Source: an uncultured Solirubrobacterales bacterium
GTDB lineage: Bacteria; Actinomycetota; Thermoleophilia; Solirubrobacterales; 70-9
NCBI GenBank assembly: GCA_903933815.1
Contig: CAIZLN010000162.1
Coordinates: 1-44,815 of the forward strand
DNA: 44,815 nucleotides
Direction of reading: 5' to 3'
Shown here: positions 26,379 through 35,370 of the stretch, piece by piece
How the letters are laid out: each line of letters starts with the position of its first letter
Numbering within the stretch: the stretch's first letter is position 1
Notes under the pieces: generated by a model
What the model was told of the DNA's origin: nothing
The model's input: the letters and a program-made list of their open reading frames with translations, nothing else
The model's database searches: none
Program-made: the position numbers and the translations under genes

Positions 26379-29246
26379 ATGGCCAAACAGTTAATCGACC
26401 GCGCACTCAGGCTTGGCGAGGGGCGCAAGTTCAAGACCTACCAGAAGCGGGTCGACTCGATCAACCGGATCGAGCCCGAGATGGAGATTCTTGAGGACCA
26501 CGAGCTTCGTGAAGAAGCTGACGCGCTGCGCGAGCGTGCGAAGGGCGGAGAGTCCTTTGACGACCTGCTTCCGGAATCGTTTGCGCTGACCAGGGAAGCC
26601 GCCCGCCGGACCCTCGGTGAGCGCCACTACGACGTTCAGCTGATTGGTGGCATGGTCGTGCACGACGGCGCGATCGCCGAGATGAAGACCGGTGAGGGCA
26701 AGACCCTGACCAGCACCCTGGCGATCGTGCTCAACACGCTTGCTGGCGGCAGCGTCCATGTGGTCACGGTCAACGACTACCTCTCGAAGCGGGACGCACT
26801 CTGGATGAAGCCGATTTACGACATGCTCGGCTGTTCCGTGGGGTGGATCCAGGAGGATGACCAGCCGGGTGACCGAAGGGCGAAGTACGCCTGCGACATC
26901 ACGTACGGCACCAACTCCGAGTTCGGTTTCGACTATCTGCGCGACAACATGGCCAGCTCGATCGAAAACAAGGTCCAGCGCGCCCACGACTTCGCGATCG
27001 TCGACGAAGTAGACAACATCCTGATTGATGAGGCCCGGACCCCGCTGATCATCTCCGGTGCCCCCGAGCAGGCGGCCCAGACCTATTACACCTTCGCCCG
27101 CCTTGCCAAGCAGCTCGAGGGGGTTCCCGCCAAGACCAAACTGAAGTCTCAAGGGGAGACCCGCGACACCTCCGATGCGGAGTACGACTACGAGTACGAC
27201 GAGAAGCACAAGACCGTGGCTCCGACCGAGCGCGGCGTCGAGAATGCGGAAAAGTTCCTTGGCGTAGACAACCTCTACCTTGCCGAAAACGGAAACATGG
27301 TCAACCACCTGATCCAGTCGCTCAAGGCCGAGTCCCTTTATCGCAGGGACAAGGACTACGCCGTGGTCGACGGCGAAGTGATGATCATCGACGAGTTCAC
27401 CGGCCGGATTCTGGAAGGGCGACGTTGGTCGGAGGGCCTCCATCAGGCGGTTGAGGCCAAGGAGGGGGTGGCTATCCGCGAGGAGAACCAGACCCTCGCC
27501 ACGATCACCCTCCAGAACTACTTCCGGCTCTACGAGAAGCTTTCGGGAATGACCGGTACGGCGTTGACCGAGGCGACCGAGTTCATGAAGATCTACAAGG
27601 TTCCGGTGGTCGAGGTTCCGACGAACAAGCCGACCATGCGCGATGACCAGAACGACCAGATCTTCAAGACCCGCGAGGGCAAGTGGCAGGCGGTCATCGA
27701 GGAACTGGTCGAGCGCCACAAGACCGGCCAGCCGATCCTGGTCGGCACCGTGTCGGTCGAGACCTCGGAGATGATCTCCTCCGCCCTCAAGCGGGAGGGC
27801 ATCGAGCACGTCGTGCTCAACGCCAAACCTGAATACGCCGAGCGGGAAGGCGAGACAATCGCCCAGGCGGGTCGTAAGGGTTCAGTCACGATCGCGACCA
27901 ACATGGCTGGCCGTGGCGTCGACATCAAACTCGGTGGCGATCCTGAAGGCATGGCCCACCCGATCGTTGCCAAGCGAGGACTGAACCCCGAAGACGAGGG
28001 CTACCGTGAGGCCGTAGACGAACTCGCGGCCGACCTCCGGCCCCAGTGCAAGGCCGAGGCCGAGCAGGTCCGGGAACTGGGTGGGCTTTTCATCTGTGGC
28101 ACCGAGCGGCATGAGTCCCGCCGGATCGACAACCAGCTTCGCGGCCGCGCCGGCCGCCAGGGCGACCCGGGCGCATCCCGCTTCTTCCTCTCCGCTGAAG
28201 ACGACGTGATCCGACTTTTCGCCGGTGACCGCATCTACCGCATCCTTGACCGGCTCGGACCGGTTGACGACGAAGGCAAGGAGCTGCCACTCGAGGCGAA
28301 GATGCTGACCAAGACCGTTGAGAATGCCCAGAAGAAGGTCGAGGAGCAGAACTTCCTGATCCGCAAGCGGGTCCTCGAATACGACGATGTCATGAACGAG
28401 CAGCGCCGCGTGGTCTACAAGTACCGCGGCGAGATCCTCGAGGGCCGCGACATGTCGGAAATCGCTCGCGAGGAGCTGGACGGCGTGATCGAACGTCTGG
28501 TCGACGAATACACACCCGGCGACATCATCGAAGAGTGGGACCTTCCGGAGCTGGATACCCAGCTTCACCTGATCTGGCCCTGCTCCGTGGACGTCGCCGG
28601 AATGCCCGCGCATTCCGTGGATCGGGAGGGCCTGAAGGTCGAGCTGATCGAAGATGCCCAGAAGGCCTACGAAGAGCGTGAGAGCCAGCTCGGCGAAGAG
28701 GTAATGCGCTACATCGAGCGCACCATCCTTCTCCAGGTAATCGATAACCGCTGGCGGGAGCACCTCTACGACATGGATTATCTGCGCGAGGGAATCCACC
28801 TCCGCGGTTTCGCCCAGATCGACCCTCTGGTTGCCTACAAGAACGAGGGCTACTCGATGTTCTCGGATCTGATGCACGCAATCTGGGAAGAGTTCAGCAA
28901 GCTGATCTTCAACGTTGAGGTTCAGCTCGAGCCGAATGAGGTTGAACGAGCATTCGCCGCAGTGGCCGAGGGCAACGTCGAAAATCTCGACTACTCCGGC
29001 GGTACGCTCGAGGGCCAGCCTTCGGCACTGGCCGAGGTCGCCGCAGGCAGTACGCCCGGCCCGGCCGAGACCGGTGGCATCCCGGGAGTCGTTCCGGGTG
29101 GCATGGCGAGTATCGGCGGCCAGCCGGGCAGCATCCTCGGTGGAGCGGCTGAGACCAAGGTCAATACCGAGCGCGAAAGCATCGGCCGGAACGACCCCTG
29201 CTGGTGTGGATCGGGCAAGAAGTTCAAGAAGTGTCACGGGGCCTGA
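26379..29246 (+). CDS. secA: Preprotein translocase ATPase SecA
   Basis: The 955-residue motor drives proteins through SecYEG with ATP. The Walker A motif is GEGKT at residues 105-109 in EMKTGEGKTLTS; the DEVD box, the preprotein crosslinking domain, MAGRGVDIKLGG and QLRGRAGRQGDPG of the second ATPase domain, and the helical wing/scaffold region follow in order. After a Gly/Pro-rich linker (about 885-930) the C-terminus ends in the zinc-binding SEC-C motif DPCWCGSGKKFKKCHG, so this is the full-length housekeeping SecA1 rather than the shorter SecA2. The mRNA looks leaderless. The next gene starts inside its last 16 nt. Confidence 0.98.
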   Translation: MAKQLIDRALRLGEGRKFKTYQKRVDSINRIEPEMEILEDHELREEADALRERAKGGESFDDLLPESFALTREAARRTLGERHYDVQLIGGMVVHDGAIAEMKTGEGKTLTSTLAIVLNTLAGGSVHVVTVNDYLSKRDALWMKPIYDMLGCSVGWIQEDDQPGDRRAKYACDITYGTNSEFGFDYLRDNMASSIENKVQRAHDFAIVDEVDNILIDEARTPLIISGAPEQAAQTYYTFARLAKQLEGVPAKTKLKSQGETRDTSDAEYDYEYDEKHKTVAPTERGVENAEKFLGVDNLYLAENGNMVNHLIQSLKAESLYRRDKDYAVVDGEVMIIDEFTGRILEGRRWSEGLHQAVEAKEGVAIREENQTLATITLQNYFRLYEKLSGMTGTALTEATEFMKIYKVPVVEVPTNKPTMRDDQNDQIFKTREGKWQAVIEELVERHKTGQPILVGTVSVETSEMISSALKREGIEHVVLNAKPEYAEREGETIAQAGRKGSVTIATNMAGRGVDIKLGGDPEGMAHPIVAKRGLNPEDEGYREAVDELAADLRPQCKAEAEQVRELGGLFICGTERHESRRIDNQLRGRAGRQGDPGASRFFLSAEDDVIRLFAGDRIYRILDRLGPVDDEGKELPLEAKMLTKTVENAQKKVEEQNFLIRKRVLEYDDVMNEQRRVVYKYRGEILEGRDMSEIAREELDGVIERLVDEYTPGDIIEEWDLPELDTQLHLIWPCSVDVAGMPAHSVDREGLKVELIEDAQKAYEERESQLGEEVMRYIERTILLQVIDNRWREHLYDMDYLREGIHLRGFAQIDPLVAYKNEGYSMFSDLMHAIWEEFSKLIFNVEVQLEPNEVERAFAAVAEGNVENLDYSGGTLEGQPSALAEVAAGSTPGPAETGGIPGVVPGGMASIGGQPGSILGGAAETKVNTERESIGRNDPCWCGSGKKFKKCHGA

Positions 29247-29635
29247 CGGGCTCCGCCCTCGATTTCGTCCGCGCCTTCAACGAGGGCGATCTGGCTGCCT
29301 TCAACGAGGTTCTGCACCCGGACGTAGAGATCCATTCGAATCGCGGCCTGCGGGAGGGCCGCGACGCGGCCCTTGCCTGGGCCACCCGCGCACCAGGAGG
29401 CGTCCAGCAGACGGTTGAGGTCACCGGGTCCGAAGAGAGCGACTCCGAGGTCCTCCTGAGGATCGAGCGGCATTGGCACTGGGATGAGGACGGAAGTCAC
29501 GCCGCCACCGACGAGATGGCCTGGCTGTTCGGCTTCCGCGATGGCCTGGTCAGCTCCTGGCGACCATTCGAGGACCGCACCGACGCGGTCCGCGCCTTCG
29601 AAGCCGAAGGCCCGTACTCACCCGAAACGCCCTAG
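29231..29635 (+). CDS. SnoaL-like / NTF2-fold protein
   Basis: The 134-residue protein looks like a SnoaL/NTF2-type cone fold: ALDFVRAFNEGDLAAFNEVLHPDVEIHS, a GREGRDAALAW-type helix, then an antiparallel-sheet region ending with FGFRDGLVSSWRPFEDRTDAVRAF. Such proteins may be isomerases, hydrolases or ligand-binding proteins; no function can be given. I chose GTG 29231, whose product begins just before the conserved helix; an upstream GTG (29204) lies deeper in secA. It overlaps secA by 16 nt, so it is probably co-transcribed. Its TAG lies in the same CTAG that ends the minus-strand gene. Confidence 0.7.
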   Translation: MSRGLTGSALDFVRAFNEGDLAAFNEVLHPDVEIHSNRGLREGRDAALAWATRAPGGVQQTVEVTGSEESDSEVLLRIERHWHWDEDGSHAATDEMAWLFGFRDGLVSSWRPFEDRTDAVRAFEAEGPYSPETP

Positions 29636-30564
29636 TCGCGATCCCGGTCCAGCTCGGTGTCGGCGAAGGAAAGCGGGTCTTCGACCGGTTCGAGGTGGGT
29701 GAAGATCGTCGCTTGACCCACAGCCTTCCGGAGGTCCTCCTCTACCTTTTCGGCGAAGTCGTGACCGGCCTTGACGGTCCACTCTCCGGGCACCAGAACG
29801 TGCACCGAGATGAACGAGCGCCTGCCGGACTTGCGTGTTCGCAACGCGTGGAACTCGACGGTCTCTTTCGAATACCGGTGGAGCACACTCTGCACGGCGG
29901 CCAGGTCATCCTCAGGCAGCGCCTTGTCCATCAGTCCGGACATCGAATCGCGAACGAGCGAGGATCCGGTCCGGACGATGTTTGCGGCGACGACCAGGGC
30001 GATCACCGGGTCAAGGCGCTCAAACCCGGTCAGCCAGACGAGGGCCACACCCACCACAACGCCGATCGTTGTCCAGACATCGGTCATCAGGTGCCGTCCG
30101 TCAGCCTCCAGGGTCAAGGACTGCTCCTGACGGCCGGTCCTCATGAGCAGGGTTGCAGCGCCGAGGTTGATCAGTGTCGCGGCCAGCGAGATCGCCAGAC
30201 CGATCCCGACTTCGGTCAGGCCGGCCGGATTGATCAGGCGTTCAATCGCCGCATAGGCGATGGTGAAAGCTGCCAGCAGGATCAAGGCACCTTCGAACCC
30301 GGCTGAAACGTAATCAGCCTTTTCGTGACCGTAGGCGTGGTCTTCGTCCGGCGGGCGGGTGGACCAGAGGATCACCACCAGTCCGACCAGGGCCGCGATC
30401 AGGTTGACCACGGACTCGATCGCATCCGAGAGCAGACCGACCGAGCCGGTCACGAGCCAGGCACCGGTCTTCATTGAAATTGTCACCAGCGATACGACAA
30501 TCGCGACCGAGATGATCCGGATCAACCTTTTTCGGCGGCGGCTCTCCTCACCGTTGCTGGTCAT
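29632..30564 (-). CDS. Cation diffusion facilitator family transporter
   Basis: The 310-residue membrane protein has six predicted helices followed by a cytoplasmic ferredoxin-like domain, the plan of CDF metal/proton antiporters. Visible motifs are GSVGLLSDAIESVVN in helix 2, HAYGHEKADYVS between helices 2 and 3, DGRHLMTDVWTTIGV (HxxxD) in helix 5, and the C-terminal FHALRTRKSGRRSFISVHVLVPG. In helix 2 the usual His/Asp metal ligands after the first Asp are Glu and Asn, which marks a subgroup of unknown metal preference. I use ATG 30564 (MTSNGEES); the longer open frame upstream is antisense to prfB. It points toward secA and shares the palindromic CTAG stop with the SnoaL-like gene. Zn, Fe or Mn could be the substrate. 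Confidence 0.88.
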   Translation of the reverse strand: MTSNGEESRRRKRLIRIISVAIVVSLVTISMKTGAWLVTGSVGLLSDAIESVVNLIAALVGLVVILWSTRPPDEDHAYGHEKADYVSAGFEGALILLAAFTIAYAAIERLINPAGLTEVGIGLAISLAATLINLGAATLLMRTGRQEQSLTLEADGRHLMTDVWTTIGVVVGVALVWLTGFERLDPVIALVVAANIVRTGSSLVRDSMSGLMDKALPEDDLAAVQSVLHRYSKETVEFHALRTRKSGRRSFISVHVLVPGEWTVKAGHDFAEKVEEDLRKAVGQATIFTHLEPVEDPLSFADTELDRDRD

Positions 30565-30618
30565 CCTGTGAATACTCCCAGAGCGCATCCGGGCGGCGTA
30601 GTGACGGCGTCCATCAAA

Positions 30619-30624
30619 TAGTCT
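30619..30624 (+). promoter_or_regulatory. -10 element of prfB, leaderless type
   Basis: TAGTCT ends 6 nt before the prfB GTG at 30631; no ribosome site is present. Confidence 0.6.
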
Positions 30625-30630
30625 GGGCCA

Positions 30631-31734
30631 GTGGCAGAGACATCGAACATCGACTCCGTTCCGGCCCGGATCATCTCGATCTCGGAGAACCTGAGCCTGC
30701 TCGGCGAGTACCTCGATCTGAATGAACTCGAGCGGGAGATAGAACGGCTGGAGAATGAAATGCAGCAGCCGGGATTCTGGGATGAACAGGACGTCGCGGC
30801 CTCGGTCTCGGCAGAGCATTCCCGAGCCCAGAAGAAATTGACCGACTTCCGCTCGCTGGAAGCCGAGGCAGCCGACCTCTCCGACATGGCTGAAATGGCA
30901 GAGACCGATACCGAGATGGCGGCCGAGCTGACCGGACAGCTCGAGTCCATTGAAAGCCGCCTTGAGGCGCTCGAGGAGGCGAGGCTGTTCAGCGGCGAGT
31001 ACGACTCGGGAGATGCTCTGGTCACCGTTCATGCCGGCGCTGGCGGTACTGACTCCCAGGACTGGGCCGAGATCCTGCTCAGGATGTACCTGCGCTGGGC
31101 CGAGCGCCGGGGCTTCAAGGTCGAGATGAAGGAGGCCTCCGAGGGCGACGAGGCCGGCCTCAAGTCGGCCACCTTCCTGCTGCGGGGCGAGAACGCCTAC
31201 GGACTTGTCGCGGCCGAGCGTGGAGTGCATCGCCTGGTCCGGATCTCGCCCTTTGACTCTTCGGCACGGCGCCATACGAGCTTCGCCCAGGTTGACGTGG
31301 CCCCGGTAGTTGATGAAACCGTGGACATTGACATTGACGACAAGGACCTAAGGGTCGATACCTACCGGGCCTCCGGCGCGGGCGGACAGCACGTCAACAA
31401 GACTGACTCGGCCGTGCGCATCACCCATGAGCCGACCGGGGTGGTGGTGCAGTGCCAGAACGAACGCTCCCAGACTCAGAACAAGGCGGTCGCAATGGAC
31501 ATGCTGCGCTCGAAGCTGATCGAGCTGGAGGAACGCAAGCGCACTGAGGCCGTCAACAAGGAGCGCGGCGAGGTCCAGGATGTTGCCTGGGGTTCCCAGA
31601 TACGCAGCTACGTGCTTCATCCGTACACGATGGTCAAGGATCATCGGACCGATTACGAAGTCGGCGATACACAGCGTGTGCTCGACGGAGACATCGACGG
31701 CTTCATCCGCGAGTACCTGAACCGGACGGTCTGA
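30631..31734 (+). CDS. prfB: Peptide chain release factor 2
   Basis: The 367-residue class I release factor recognises UGA and UAA: it has the RF2-type SPF motif (Ser206-Pro207-Phe208 in RISPFDSSARRHTS) and the GGQ motif at 251-253 (SGAGGQHVNKTDS). In many bacteria prfB needs a programmed +1 frameshift at CUU-UGA-C near codon 25; here the equivalent place reads GEYLDL in one open frame (TAC CTC GAT), so no frameshift autoregulation exists. The GTG start lies 6 nt after TAGTCT, implying a leaderless mRNA, and fits the usual RF2 length. Upstream it is divergent from the cation-efflux gene. Confidence 0.97.
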   Translation: MAETSNIDSVPARIISISENLSLLGEYLDLNELEREIERLENEMQQPGFWDEQDVAASVSAEHSRAQKKLTDFRSLEAEAADLSDMAEMAETDTEMAAELTGQLESIESRLEALEEARLFSGEYDSGDALVTVHAGAGGTDSQDWAEILLRMYLRWAERRGFKVEMKEASEGDEAGLKSATFLLRGENAYGLVAAERGVHRLVRISPFDSSARRHTSFAQVDVAPVVDETVDIDIDDKDLRVDTYRASGAGGQHVNKTDSAVRITHEPTGVVVQCQNERSQTQNKAVAMDMLRSKLIELEERKRTEAVNKERGEVQDVAWGSQIRSYVLHPYTMVKDHRTDYEVGDTQRVLDGDIDGFIREYLNRTV

Positions 31735-31787
31735 GTTCCAAAGGCTGCGGGTGCGACCTGGCCAGTCGTTCGATCTCCTCGGTTCTC

Positions 31788-31793
31788 TAGGGT
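31788..31793 (+). promoter_or_regulatory. -10 element of nadC, leaderless type
   Basis: TAGGGT ends 7 nt before ATG 31801. It favours that ATG over the in-frame GTG at 31795, which would start only 1 nt after the hexamer. Confidence 0.55.
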
Positions 31794-31800
31794 CGTGGGC

Positions 31801-32649
31801 ATGAGTGAGCTCCCCTCGGGAACTGTCGAGCTGATTTCGCGCGCCCTGGAAGAGGACCTTGGTCCGGGAGATGTGACGGCCGAGGCGACCGTGCCGGCCG
31901 GGATGATGGCGAGCGCGCGGATACTGCTGAAGCAGCCTGGGGTCGTATTCGGCCTTGACATCGTCGAGGAGGTCTTCCGTCAGACAGGGGCATCCGGCAC
32001 TGACCGGATCGTGGCTGAAGGGTGCTGGACCGAAACGGTCCCTGTTGATGTCGCCCTGGTGCACGGACCGGCCCGTGCGATCCTGGCCGGCGAGCGTGTC
32101 GCCCTGAACTTTCTGGGTCACCTTTCCGGGGTTTCCACGCTTACCTCGCGCTTCGTCAGCTCGGTTGCAGGTACAGGAGTCCGGATACTTGACACCCGCA
32201 AGACAACCCCGGGAATGAGGCTGCTCGAGAAGGAGGCGGTCTCCCGTGGCGGGGGATTCAACCACCGGATCGGTCTGTACGACGCCGTGTTGATCAAGGA
32301 AAACCACATCGCCGTGGCAGGCGGGATCAGCAAGGCGGTGGAGGCGTGCCGTCAGGCCAGACCCGGGTTCATGATCGAGGTCGAGGCGGAGACTGCCGGG
32401 CAGGTGGAGGAGGCGATCGCGAGCGGTGCCGATCGGATTCTCCTCGACAACATGACCGTTGAGCAAATGGCAGCCGCGGTGGCCGCCCGCGATAAAGCAG
32501 GTGCCAGGCCAGAGCTTGAGGCATCCGGCGGGATCGACCTCTCGAACGTTCGCGCAGCAGCCGGTACGGGAGTTGACTTCATCTCGATCGGTTCCCTGAC
32601 CCATTCAGCCCCGGTACTTGACTTCAGCATGCTCGTCGAGCCTGCCTGA
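31801..32649 (+). CDS. nadC: Nicotinate-nucleotide pyrophosphorylase (carboxylating)
   Basis: The 282-residue enzyme converts quinolinate and PRPP to nicotinate mononucleotide, CO2 and pyrophosphate in NAD synthesis. Family hallmarks are EDLGPGDVTAEATV at the start, GERVALNFLGHLSGVSTLT, the active-site RILDTRKTTPGMR, GGGFNHRIGLYDAVLIKENH, the EVEAET strand and the late ASGGIDLSNVRAAA and DFISIGSLTHSA. Length is normal. The ATG is chosen from the promoter spacing. nadA, which makes the substrate, is 1.7 kb downstream beyond an MFS gene; nadB is absent from the window. Confidence 0.96.
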   Translation: MSELPSGTVELISRALEEDLGPGDVTAEATVPAGMMASARILLKQPGVVFGLDIVEEVFRQTGASGTDRIVAEGCWTETVPVDVALVHGPARAILAGERVALNFLGHLSGVSTLTSRFVSSVAGTGVRILDTRKTTPGMRLLEKEAVSRGGGFNHRIGLYDAVLIKENHIAVAGGISKAVEACRQARPGFMIEVEAETAGQVEEAIASGADRILLDNMTVEQMAAAVAARDKAGARPELEASGGIDLSNVRAAAGTGVDFISIGSLTHSAPVLDFSMLVEPA

Positions 32650-32708
32650 TCGACCCCCCAGTCCGGTCCTCTTCACTCTTTGTAAACAGGAACTGCGGGC
32701 ATCAGCCC

Positions 32709-32714
32709 TAGTCT
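32709..32714 (+). promoter_or_regulatory. -10 element of the MFS gene, leaderless type
   Basis: TAGTCT ends 7 nt before ATG 32722; no ribosome site. It shows the transporter gene is likely transcribed separately from nadC. Confidence 0.6.
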
Positions 32715-32721
32715 GGCGTCA

Positions 32722-34200
32722 ATGACTGCGGGTTCAACGCCAGAGGCCGACACGGATTCAGGGAAACTGCGCCTGCCGCTTGGGATTGCCCTTGACAGAG
32801 CAAAGTTTGGCCGTCTCCACCGTGCCTTCTGGATGCTGGCGGCCCTCGGGATCATGCTTGACGGGTTTGACTTCTTCATCATCGGGGTCGCAAATCCCCT
32901 GATTGCCAAGGACTTTGGCGCTTCGGCGGCGGAGACCGGTCTGATCTCGGCGGCAGCCATTCTCGGGGCTGTCTTTGGTGCCGGGCTGCTCGGTCCGCTG
33001 GGTGACCGGATCGGCAGGAAGAAGATCTTTCGCTTCGACCTGATCCTGTTCGTAGTCTTCTCACTGCTTTGCATCGTCGCCTGGGACGTCTGGTCGCTGG
33101 TCTTCTTTCGCTTCATGCTGGGTGTCGCAGTCGGACTCGACTACCCGATCGCCGCCAGTTACATGGCCGAAATCCTGCCAAGCAAAGGCCGGGGACGCTG
33201 GCTGGTCGCCGGCTTCGCGATGCAGGCGGTGGGCATCCTGCTGGGAGCCGTCGTTGGCGTGGTTGTCCTGAGCCTGCTGCCGGAGGTCTTTTCATGGAGG
33301 GTGATGCTGGGCTTCGGAGTAATCCCGGCGCTGGTAATCATCTTTCTGCGTCGCGGAGTGCCGGAAAGCCCAAGGTGGCTGGCCCAGAACGGTCACGAGG
33401 AGGAGGCGGTCGAGGTTGCCGAGAAGCTCGCTGGCTGCCCGGTCGAGGTCACTGCGGAGGACCGCAGGCGAAGCGCCCCGGTTCCCGAAGGGCTCAAGGC
33501 CTTCATCCAGCCGGCGCTGTTCAAGCGCAACATGATCAGGCGCACGATTTTCACGGCCGGACCGTGGTTTCTCATGGACATCGCCACTTATGGCGTCGGC
33601 ATCTTCACTCCGACCCTGATCGCTGCGATGGTCGTCAGCGGTGCTGACACAACCTTCATTGCCGATGACCTCGCATCGATAGAAGCGACCGCCCTGCTCG
33701 ACATCTTCCTGCCCGTCGGCTTCGCGATCGCAATCCTCCTGGTTGACAGGGCAGGGCGCATTCCACTCCAGTTGACCGGCTTCGCCGGAATGACTGTCGC
33801 TCTCTGCCTGCTGGCAGTCGCAGAGTTGCTGCCGGGTGGCGCAGATTCTCACCTGGCCCTGGTGCTGGTCGGCTTCGCTTTGTTCAACACATTCATGAAT
33901 GCCGGACCGAACGCGACCACATTTGCCTTGCCAGCCGAGGTATTTCCGTCTGACATCCGCGCTGCCGGTCACGGTTTCGCTGCGGCTTGCGCCAAGCTCG
34001 GTGCGGCCATCGGCGTCTTCTTCTTTCCGATCCTCCTCAATGACATCGGTACAGCAGCGCTTCTTTTCGTTGTGGCAGGCTGCACCACGCTTGGCTTCGC
34101 GATCACTGCGATCTTCAGAATCGAGCCCAAGGGCCGGTCTCTCGACGAGGTATCGGGGCAGCAGGCGGCTTCGATCGCAGCCCGGATGACACCGCCCTGA
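32722..34200 (+). CDS. MFS transporter
   Basis: The 492-residue protein has about twelve hydrophobic segments and the major facilitator signature GDRIGRKKIF in loop 2-3, with LDGFDFFIIGVANPLI in helix 1 and RFMLGVAVGLDYPIAASYMAE in helix 4. The late segment GPNATTFALPAEVFPSDIRAAGHGFAAACAKLGA resembles the phosphate:H+ symporter branch, where GPN-TTF and PAEVFP are typical, though related branches for organic acids share part of it. PESPRW and the central loop after helix 6 are also typical of the sugar-porter-like clan. Substrate is open: phosphate or a small organic anion such as nicotinate/quinolinate given its neighbours. It sits between nadC and nadA, each with its own promoter. Confidence 0.85.
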   Translation: MTAGSTPEADTDSGKLRLPLGIALDRAKFGRLHRAFWMLAALGIMLDGFDFFIIGVANPLIAKDFGASAAETGLISAAAILGAVFGAGLLGPLGDRIGRKKIFRFDLILFVVFSLLCIVAWDVWSLVFFRFMLGVAVGLDYPIAASYMAEILPSKGRGRWLVAGFAMQAVGILLGAVVGVVVLSLLPEVFSWRVMLGFGVIPALVIIFLRRGVPESPRWLAQNGHEEEAVEVAEKLAGCPVEVTAEDRRRSAPVPEGLKAFIQPALFKRNMIRRTIFTAGPWFLMDIATYGVGIFTPTLIAAMVVSGADTTFIADDLASIEATALLDIFLPVGFAIAILLVDRAGRIPLQLTGFAGMTVALCLLAVAELLPGGADSHLALVLVGFALFNTFMNAGPNATTFALPAEVFPSDIRAAGHGFAAACAKLGAAIGVFFFPILLNDIGTAALLFVVAGCTTLGFAITAIFRIEPKGRSLDEVSGQQAASIAARMTPP

Positions 34201-34317
34201 ATGATCAGGGTCATGGGAGCAACACGGGCAGCTCTGGCCATCCCCACGGAATCTCTCTCTGCCCGTAGCACCCGGGGAGGCCAGGCTGATGCTGCGACCG
34301 GGCGCGTCGGGGAAGCG

Positions 34318-34323
34318 TAGAAT
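34318..34323 (+). promoter_or_regulatory. -10 element of nadA, leaderless type
   Basis: TAGAAT ends 6 nt before ATG 34330; no ribosome site. A GCGACC hexamer 18 nt upstream is a weak possible -35. Confidence 0.6.
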
Positions 34324-34329
34324 CGGATC

Positions 34330-35367
34330 ATGGCGATGAAGGAACTTCCGGTGGTGCCCTCGGGCATGGCGGCTCAGTTGGAGCCGGTTGTCATTGAGGA
34401 GCTCAGTAGAGAGATTCGTGAACTGGCCAAGGCCAGGGACGCGGTAATCCTTGCCCATAACTATGAGGTCCCGGAGATCCAGGACGTAGCTGACTTCACC
34501 GGTGACTCGCTTGGGCTGTCCAGGCAGGCGGCTGCGACGGAGGCCTCGGTGGTCGCCTTCTGCGGAGTTCACTTCATGGCCGAGACTGCCTCGATCCTCT
34601 CCCCCGAGAAGAAGATCCTGATCCCCGATCTCGATGCCGGCTGCTCACTGGCCGACTCGATCAACGCAGACCAGCTTCGCGACTGGAAAGCGAAGTACCC
34701 GGGCGCGATGGTGGTCATGTACGTCAACACCTCGGCTGAGGTAAAGGCGGAAACCGACTACTGCTGCACTTCATCCAACGCCGTCAAGGTGGTGGAGCAC
34801 ATCTGGGCTGAACACGGGGAGGACACCGAGATCCTGTTCGGGCCAGACATGTGGCTCGGTCAGTTTGTCGCCCGTGAGACCGGATTGAGCGAGGCCCCGG
34901 AACGCTCGGCCCGGTTCCACGTCTGGGACGGCGAGTGCCATGTCCATGCCGGAATTCGGCCCGAAGACATCCGGCGAACCCGGGAGGAGAACCCCGGTGC
35001 CGAGTTTCTGATTCATCCCGAGTGTGGTTGCGCGACCCAGGCAATGGAGTACGTCGCCTCTGGCGAAATCGACCCGGAAGGCGTGCACATGCTCTCGACC
35101 TCCCAGATGATCGATTACGTCAAGGAGCGACCCCAAGGCAGTTTCGTGATCGCCACCGAGAACAGTATGCTCTACCCGATCAGCAAGGTAGCGCCGGAGG
35201 CTGATCTGATCGAGGCTAACCGAATGGCCTTCTGCAAGTACATGAAGATGATCACTCTTCCCAAATTGCGCGACTCGCTACGGGACCTCAAGTTCGAAGT
35301 CAAGGTCGAGGATGACCTGGCCGAGAGGGCCCTCCTGCCGATCGAACGCATGGTCTCGATCGGCTGA
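34330..35367 (+). CDS. nadA: Quinolinate synthase
   Basis: The 345-residue [4Fe-4S] enzyme condenses iminoaspartate with dihydroxyacetone phosphate to form quinolinate. The likely cluster ligands are Cys78 (FCGVHFMAET), Cys203 (GECHVHAG) and Cys302 (FCKYMKMITL); the substrate-binding AHNYEVPEIQD and DFTGDSLGLS near the N-terminus and IHPECGCATQ are also conserved. Several further cysteines (105, 145, 146, 232, 234) are present. Its partner nadC is nearby, but L-aspartate oxidase nadB is not, so either it is elsewhere or an aspartate dehydrogenase supplies iminoaspartate. cydA begins 3 nt after its stop. Confidence 0.96.
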   Translation: MAMKELPVVPSGMAAQLEPVVIEELSREIRELAKARDAVILAHNYEVPEIQDVADFTGDSLGLSRQAAATEASVVAFCGVHFMAETASILSPEKKILIPDLDAGCSLADSINADQLRDWKAKYPGAMVVMYVNTSAEVKAETDYCCTSSNAVKVVEHIWAEHGEDTEILFGPDMWLGQFVARETGLSEAPERSARFHVWDGECHVHAGIRPEDIRRTREENPGAEFLIHPECGCATQAMEYVASGEIDPEGVHMLSTSQMIDYVKERPQGSFVIATENSMLYPISKVAPEADLIEANRMAFCKYMKMITLPKLRDSLRDLKFEVKVEDDLAERALLPIERMVSIG

Positions 35368-35370
35368 TAC

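Noticed and set aside
30565-31275. Extension of the minus-strand cation-efflux frame to 547 codons
   Set aside because: The added part is antisense to prfB and has no homology-like features; ATG 30564 gives a normal CDF length.
34224-34266. 8-bp inverted repeat ACGGGCAG / CTGCCCGT between the MFS gene and nadA
   Set aside because: The 27-nt loop is long, there is no T-tract, and such repeats are expected by chance in GC-rich DNA. It could be a weak terminator, but I cannot support it.
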